DNA from: Campylorhamphus procurvoides
Lineage: Eukaryota > Chordata > Aves > Passeriformes > Dendrocolaptidae
DNA: 64,000 nucleotides
Assembly: GCA_013396655.1 (NCBI GenBank)
Contig: WBMV01007711.1
Span: 1 to 64,000, forward strand
Direction: 5' to 3'
Under the pieces are notes generated by a model. The model saw nothing but the letters and a program-made list of their open reading frames with translations, was not told where the DNA came from and did not search any database. The position numbers were made by a program, and so were the translations under genes. Each line of letters begins with the position of its first letter. Positions within the stretch are counted from its first letter, which is position 1. This document shows, piece by piece, positions 60,276 through 64,000 of this stretch.

Positions 60276-63200
60276 TCAGGAGAGGAAAAATAAAAAAGGT
60301 GTGTCCCTTTTTTAGGGAAAACATTAAACCTAAACAACTGGCACAAAGTGGCAAAGGTTGTACCCACCAGCACGACTCCAAAATGCCTCTTGCTCCAGCA
60401 GGAGATCCCACCTCAATTGGCCAAGTCCCTGAAATGGGGGCAGTTTAAATGCATATCCCAGAAAATAATTACACCCACAGCCCAGAGGGAGTGCAATAGA
60501 CTGTAGTAGCCTTTAAGAGTTATCACATTCTCTCCTGTGCAATTGTCCTCTTGTCATTTCATGGGGTAATTCACCTCTTTCAGGTAAGAAACATTATTTA
60601 CCTCCTTTTCGCCTCCTCCCCAACCCCAGTTAAACAGTAAAAGCCTCATTACTGAAAGCATGGAGAAACATTTAGCTTGGTCTCTGCTGAAGAATTCAGC
60701 AAGTGGGCCAGGCAGCTCTCCATAAACCTCCAAAAACAACCTGCAGGGCTCCATTAACTTCCTGAACTCCTCTTACAGGCAGCCAGAGATTTTTAGCTGG
60801 CATATCTTATTCCCAGTGTCAATATTTAATGAATTTTAATTCAGCCATTTAAAATTCATTAGTCAAAGCTTCCAAGTAACTATCACACCACAAAATCATA
60901 TCCATCAGTTAAATTTTATGCCATATAACCATTAAGGGCATGTCCAACAGGAGCACCCTCAGGCAACACAGGGATATACCATTAACAGGAGAACTCTGCT
61001 GTCTTGCTTCAGCAATTCATGATATTCACTGTAAGGCTTTGTAACAGAAAACTCCTTTGTGCAAAAATCAGGATATCAATTTATATCAAGCAGTAAAGCC
61101 TTGGCATTGCTTTGCATATTTAAACATTTGTGGATATTTTTTTCTGTAGCGGGTTGGCACTGGATGTTTTTTACATCCTGGAAGGATAACAGTTGGATTT
61201 TCTCTAGTTCTCAGCTAGCTGGGGGACTGGCAGGGCAGGAGACAATGCACTCCATCTGGTTTTGCCACCAAAAAAACCCCTATGACAACACTCTGAGACA
61301 CACAGAGTGTGTAAAAATGCCATGAACTGTGGCAAACCACCCTGTTTTCAAAACCTCATTCCTTTTTCTCTGCATTCCACTGTATCCCAGGTTACCACCA
61401 GCTTCCCCAATTCATCTCCCACCCCTCAGACCTCCTTGATGTTTCCTTGCCCAGTGAAGTTCCTGCTCATCACACAAGTTAATGACCTGTTTTATTGCAG
61501 GCCATTTCTGCACTTCTCTGCAATTAAGGAGCTTGTTTGATTGGATGCCTTCACACTCCATGGCTGAGGGGCTGCAAAGCTCTGCTCTCCTCTGGGGTTG
61601 TTCCCCTCCTACCTGGCTCCTGAGAAAAGCCAGAGCACACAGGGAGCTGTGTTTTCCTCCCATTCCTGCTGCACTTTTTGAGGAGCATTATTTGGGCTGC
61701 CAGAAGGTTTTGGGGTTTTTTTGTGGCTGTACCAGTTCTTCTCCACTCATCCATGGGTGTTTATGCTCCACTCCAGATGCTGCAAGAGATTGTCTTGCTC
61801 AAAATGGCCTTTCAGTTTGTTTGAACAGGGCCTTGAAAGCTTTGGTTCTTCATAAAATGCTCCTTCTTACCACCAAAGACCTGAATTAGATCTTCTGTTT
61901 ATCTGATTTAAGAGAGCGCTTTTTATTTGCAGCTTCCCGGTAGAAGAGACTTAAAACTAATTAAATTCAGCTTGTCTCGAGTCTCAGAGGAGAAGGAAAA
62001 TGCCTAATGTGTCTATCTCCATGGCTGCTCCGTGCAGGAAATCCTCTGGGTTGCAGCTTCCACCAGGTTTCTAATTGTTTCCCAGATTAATGCAGAACCC
62101 AGGGAATTTCTGCTTTTTGGGTAAACATTTTCACATCTGTCAAGGAAACAGTCCCGTTGTTGGGAACAACCCTTCCCCTGTGTCCATCTGTCCCCTGGCA
62201 GGAATTCCTTATGGGAATTACAAAGCAGCTCCTCCTGTCCCTACCACAGCTCCATCCCCAGCTACAAAAAGAGTTATCAAACAAGCCTCGCTTGCTCCTC
62301 AGAGCTGAGTCAGGAGGAGCTGATGTGCCACCTCATTACAAATCCAGGGTTGTAAAGGCAGGTTTTTGCCAGGTTTGCTGTGGCTCCAGGGAAAAGCAGG
62401 AGCTCAGGAAGGCACAGCGTCCCCCATGAAGTGTGTGGTCCCTGGGACAACCCCTGCAGAGACATTACAGGCTTCAAGAAACAGAGGACCAGTTTCTATA
62501 ACTGAGGAAGAGTTAAATTAATCCGTGGATTATTGTGATGCTGTTTTGCCAATCACTGCTCAATAGGCTCTGGCAGGGTAAAGGAGTTAATTTGGTGGAC
62601 CCATCAGTGACAGAGTACTCACATGGATTCCTAATGTGCTGCAACAGCAGTTTGCTCACTAGCTAAAAACATCGTGGATATTTTTCCTTTGATGCACCAG
62701 ACACAAATAAATCCCTTTTTTTTCAGCACAAGACACATCAGTGTCCCAGCTCTGGGTCCTTCACAGCGATGAGGGCAGAAAATCCTGCCTTGCACTTCCC
62801 CCTCTGCCCCTGAGCTGGTTCTTCCAAGATAAAATCCAGCCCACATCCCATGATTTTCATGGTTGTCAGCTCTTCAGCATAGCACACTGGGCTTGGGGTG
62901 GCTTTTTTATTATTATTTGCTTGGTTTTGCAAGGTATTAATAAAATGCCACTGAAAAGTCTTGTCCCCAGTGGTAGCAGGTTGATAAATCCTGGCTGTAG
63001 GTCCTTTTTCCTAGTCTTGTTTCTACTTTGTTTTATGTTATTTATTTATTTACTTCCTTCTGAATCTGTAATTATCCAAGAGCTTAGCACAGCCCTCTGT
63101 ATGGAAGGATTTGGGACCTTCCTGACTAAGCTTTAATAGCCTGCTGAAAGGACCAAAGGGCAAAGAGAAAGAGTCTCACATCACAAGGAAAGCAAAATCT

Positions 63201-64000
63201 GCTGTGCTTTTAAAGGATGACAATTCCTTTAACACGCCGTGTCCTTCAGCATTTGGACAGTGCCAGAATGAGAAAGTCAAGCCTGACTAAAAGCAAAATG
63301 TTAAACTCATCACTGTGCTGTAAAAGGTGTCACTCTGTGCCCACTCTCCTCTCGTGCTGGATGAGACCTCAAAGGTGGAGTGCACGGCAGGGATAAAAAG
63401 GAGGTTTTCAAAGAAGCCCTTTCAGTTTGGCTGTCTCAATAGGAGACTAAAAGAACAGCATGTTACCCTTTTAAATTGAATTTTAATGTCAACATCCCCT
63501 TTGAAAAGCTACTTTAAAGGTGCTGTTCAGAGGAATGTCAGGCTATTGAGGAACAACTGGGCCAAAGTCTAATTCTTAGGCAAAACCTAAATATCAAAGC
63601 CACTCCTTAAGAATAACTTGAAGTCTTCCTGATAATACTTGTATTAAAATTCAAGCTGGTTGGGAGTGGAACCATTGGGCACTTGACAAATCATGGAGTC
63701 AGATATTAAAAGCCTCACAGAGTCCCTGACAGCAATAGCAATGTGTTCTCCACGTCTGTCTGCAGATGTGAAGTGATCTTCATGGGACTCTTTTGTTGGT
63801 GGGAAATTGAAAGGCATTACGATAATTGCACAGTCTGAATAATACGAATCCGTTTGGAAAATTAAAATCCAAGCCCATTAAGGAGGCAGTAAAATGTACT
63901 CTTTCCTCTGCAGAAATCATCCCTGTCTGCACTTTGCAGAGCCTGATGGCTGTGATTAAATACATCACATTAGCAGGTTAGCAAGAACAACAGGGAAAGG
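60276..64000 (+). other. 3' flank of exon 17: no exon recognised
   Basis: This is either 3' untranslated sequence of exon 17 transcripts or intron leading to further tail exons. I see no CR1, no b/c-type GluK1 tail exon and no other gene. Frames up to 135 codons (61482-61889) have no family I recognise. Confidence 0.6.
60289..60328 (+). terminator. GRIK1: Candidate polyadenylation signals after exon 17
   Basis: AATAAA occurs at 60289-60294, 13 bases after the stop, followed by a GT/T-rich stretch (60298-60313). A second hexamer, ATTAAA, is at 60323-60328. They could end transcripts carrying the exon 17 tail, but such hexamers are frequent by chance. Confidence 0.35.

Overview
The window is vertebrate nuclear DNA, almost certainly from a bird. 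It carries one gene, GRIK1 (kainate-type ionotropic glutamate receptor subunit GluK1, older name GluR5), on the + strand. The bird assignment rests on many fragments of CR1 non-LTR retrotransposons and on compact introns: exons 2-17 fit in 46 kb. CR1 also occurs in turtles and crocodilians, so those are not strictly excluded.

Layout: bases 1-14292 are the 3' part of intron 1; exon 1 (signal peptide, about 40 residues) lies upstream of the window. Sixteen coding exons follow, from 14293 to 60275, all in one consistent reading frame with matching intron phases. They encode 878 complete residues plus the end of codon 40. Added to a 40-residue exon 1 this gives 918 residues, the length I recall for the human canonical protein. 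Exons 2-10 encode the amino-terminal domain, exons 10-12 the S1 half of the ligand-binding core and M1, exon 13 the pore loop with the Q/R editing site, exon 14 M3 and the start of S2, exons 15-16 the rest of S2 and M4, and exon 17 one of the alternative C-terminal tails. Exon 9 is the 15-residue cassette that separates GluK1-1 from GluK1-2 forms. Bases 60276-64000 hold no exon that I recognise; the other known tail exons (b/c type) probably lie further downstream.

The strongest non-coding signal is an imperfect inverted repeat. It joins the exon 13/intron 13 boundary (46174-46267) to an intronic element about 1.3 kb downstream (47480-47565). Its position and shape are those expected of the editing complementary sequence that lets ADAR2 recode the Q/R site. 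Other points of note are a GC-AG intron after exon 7, three near-perfect duplications abutting single N characters (likely assembly false duplications), and inverted CR1 copies that could form double-stranded RNA. I found no second gene, CRISPR array or novel multi-gene system.
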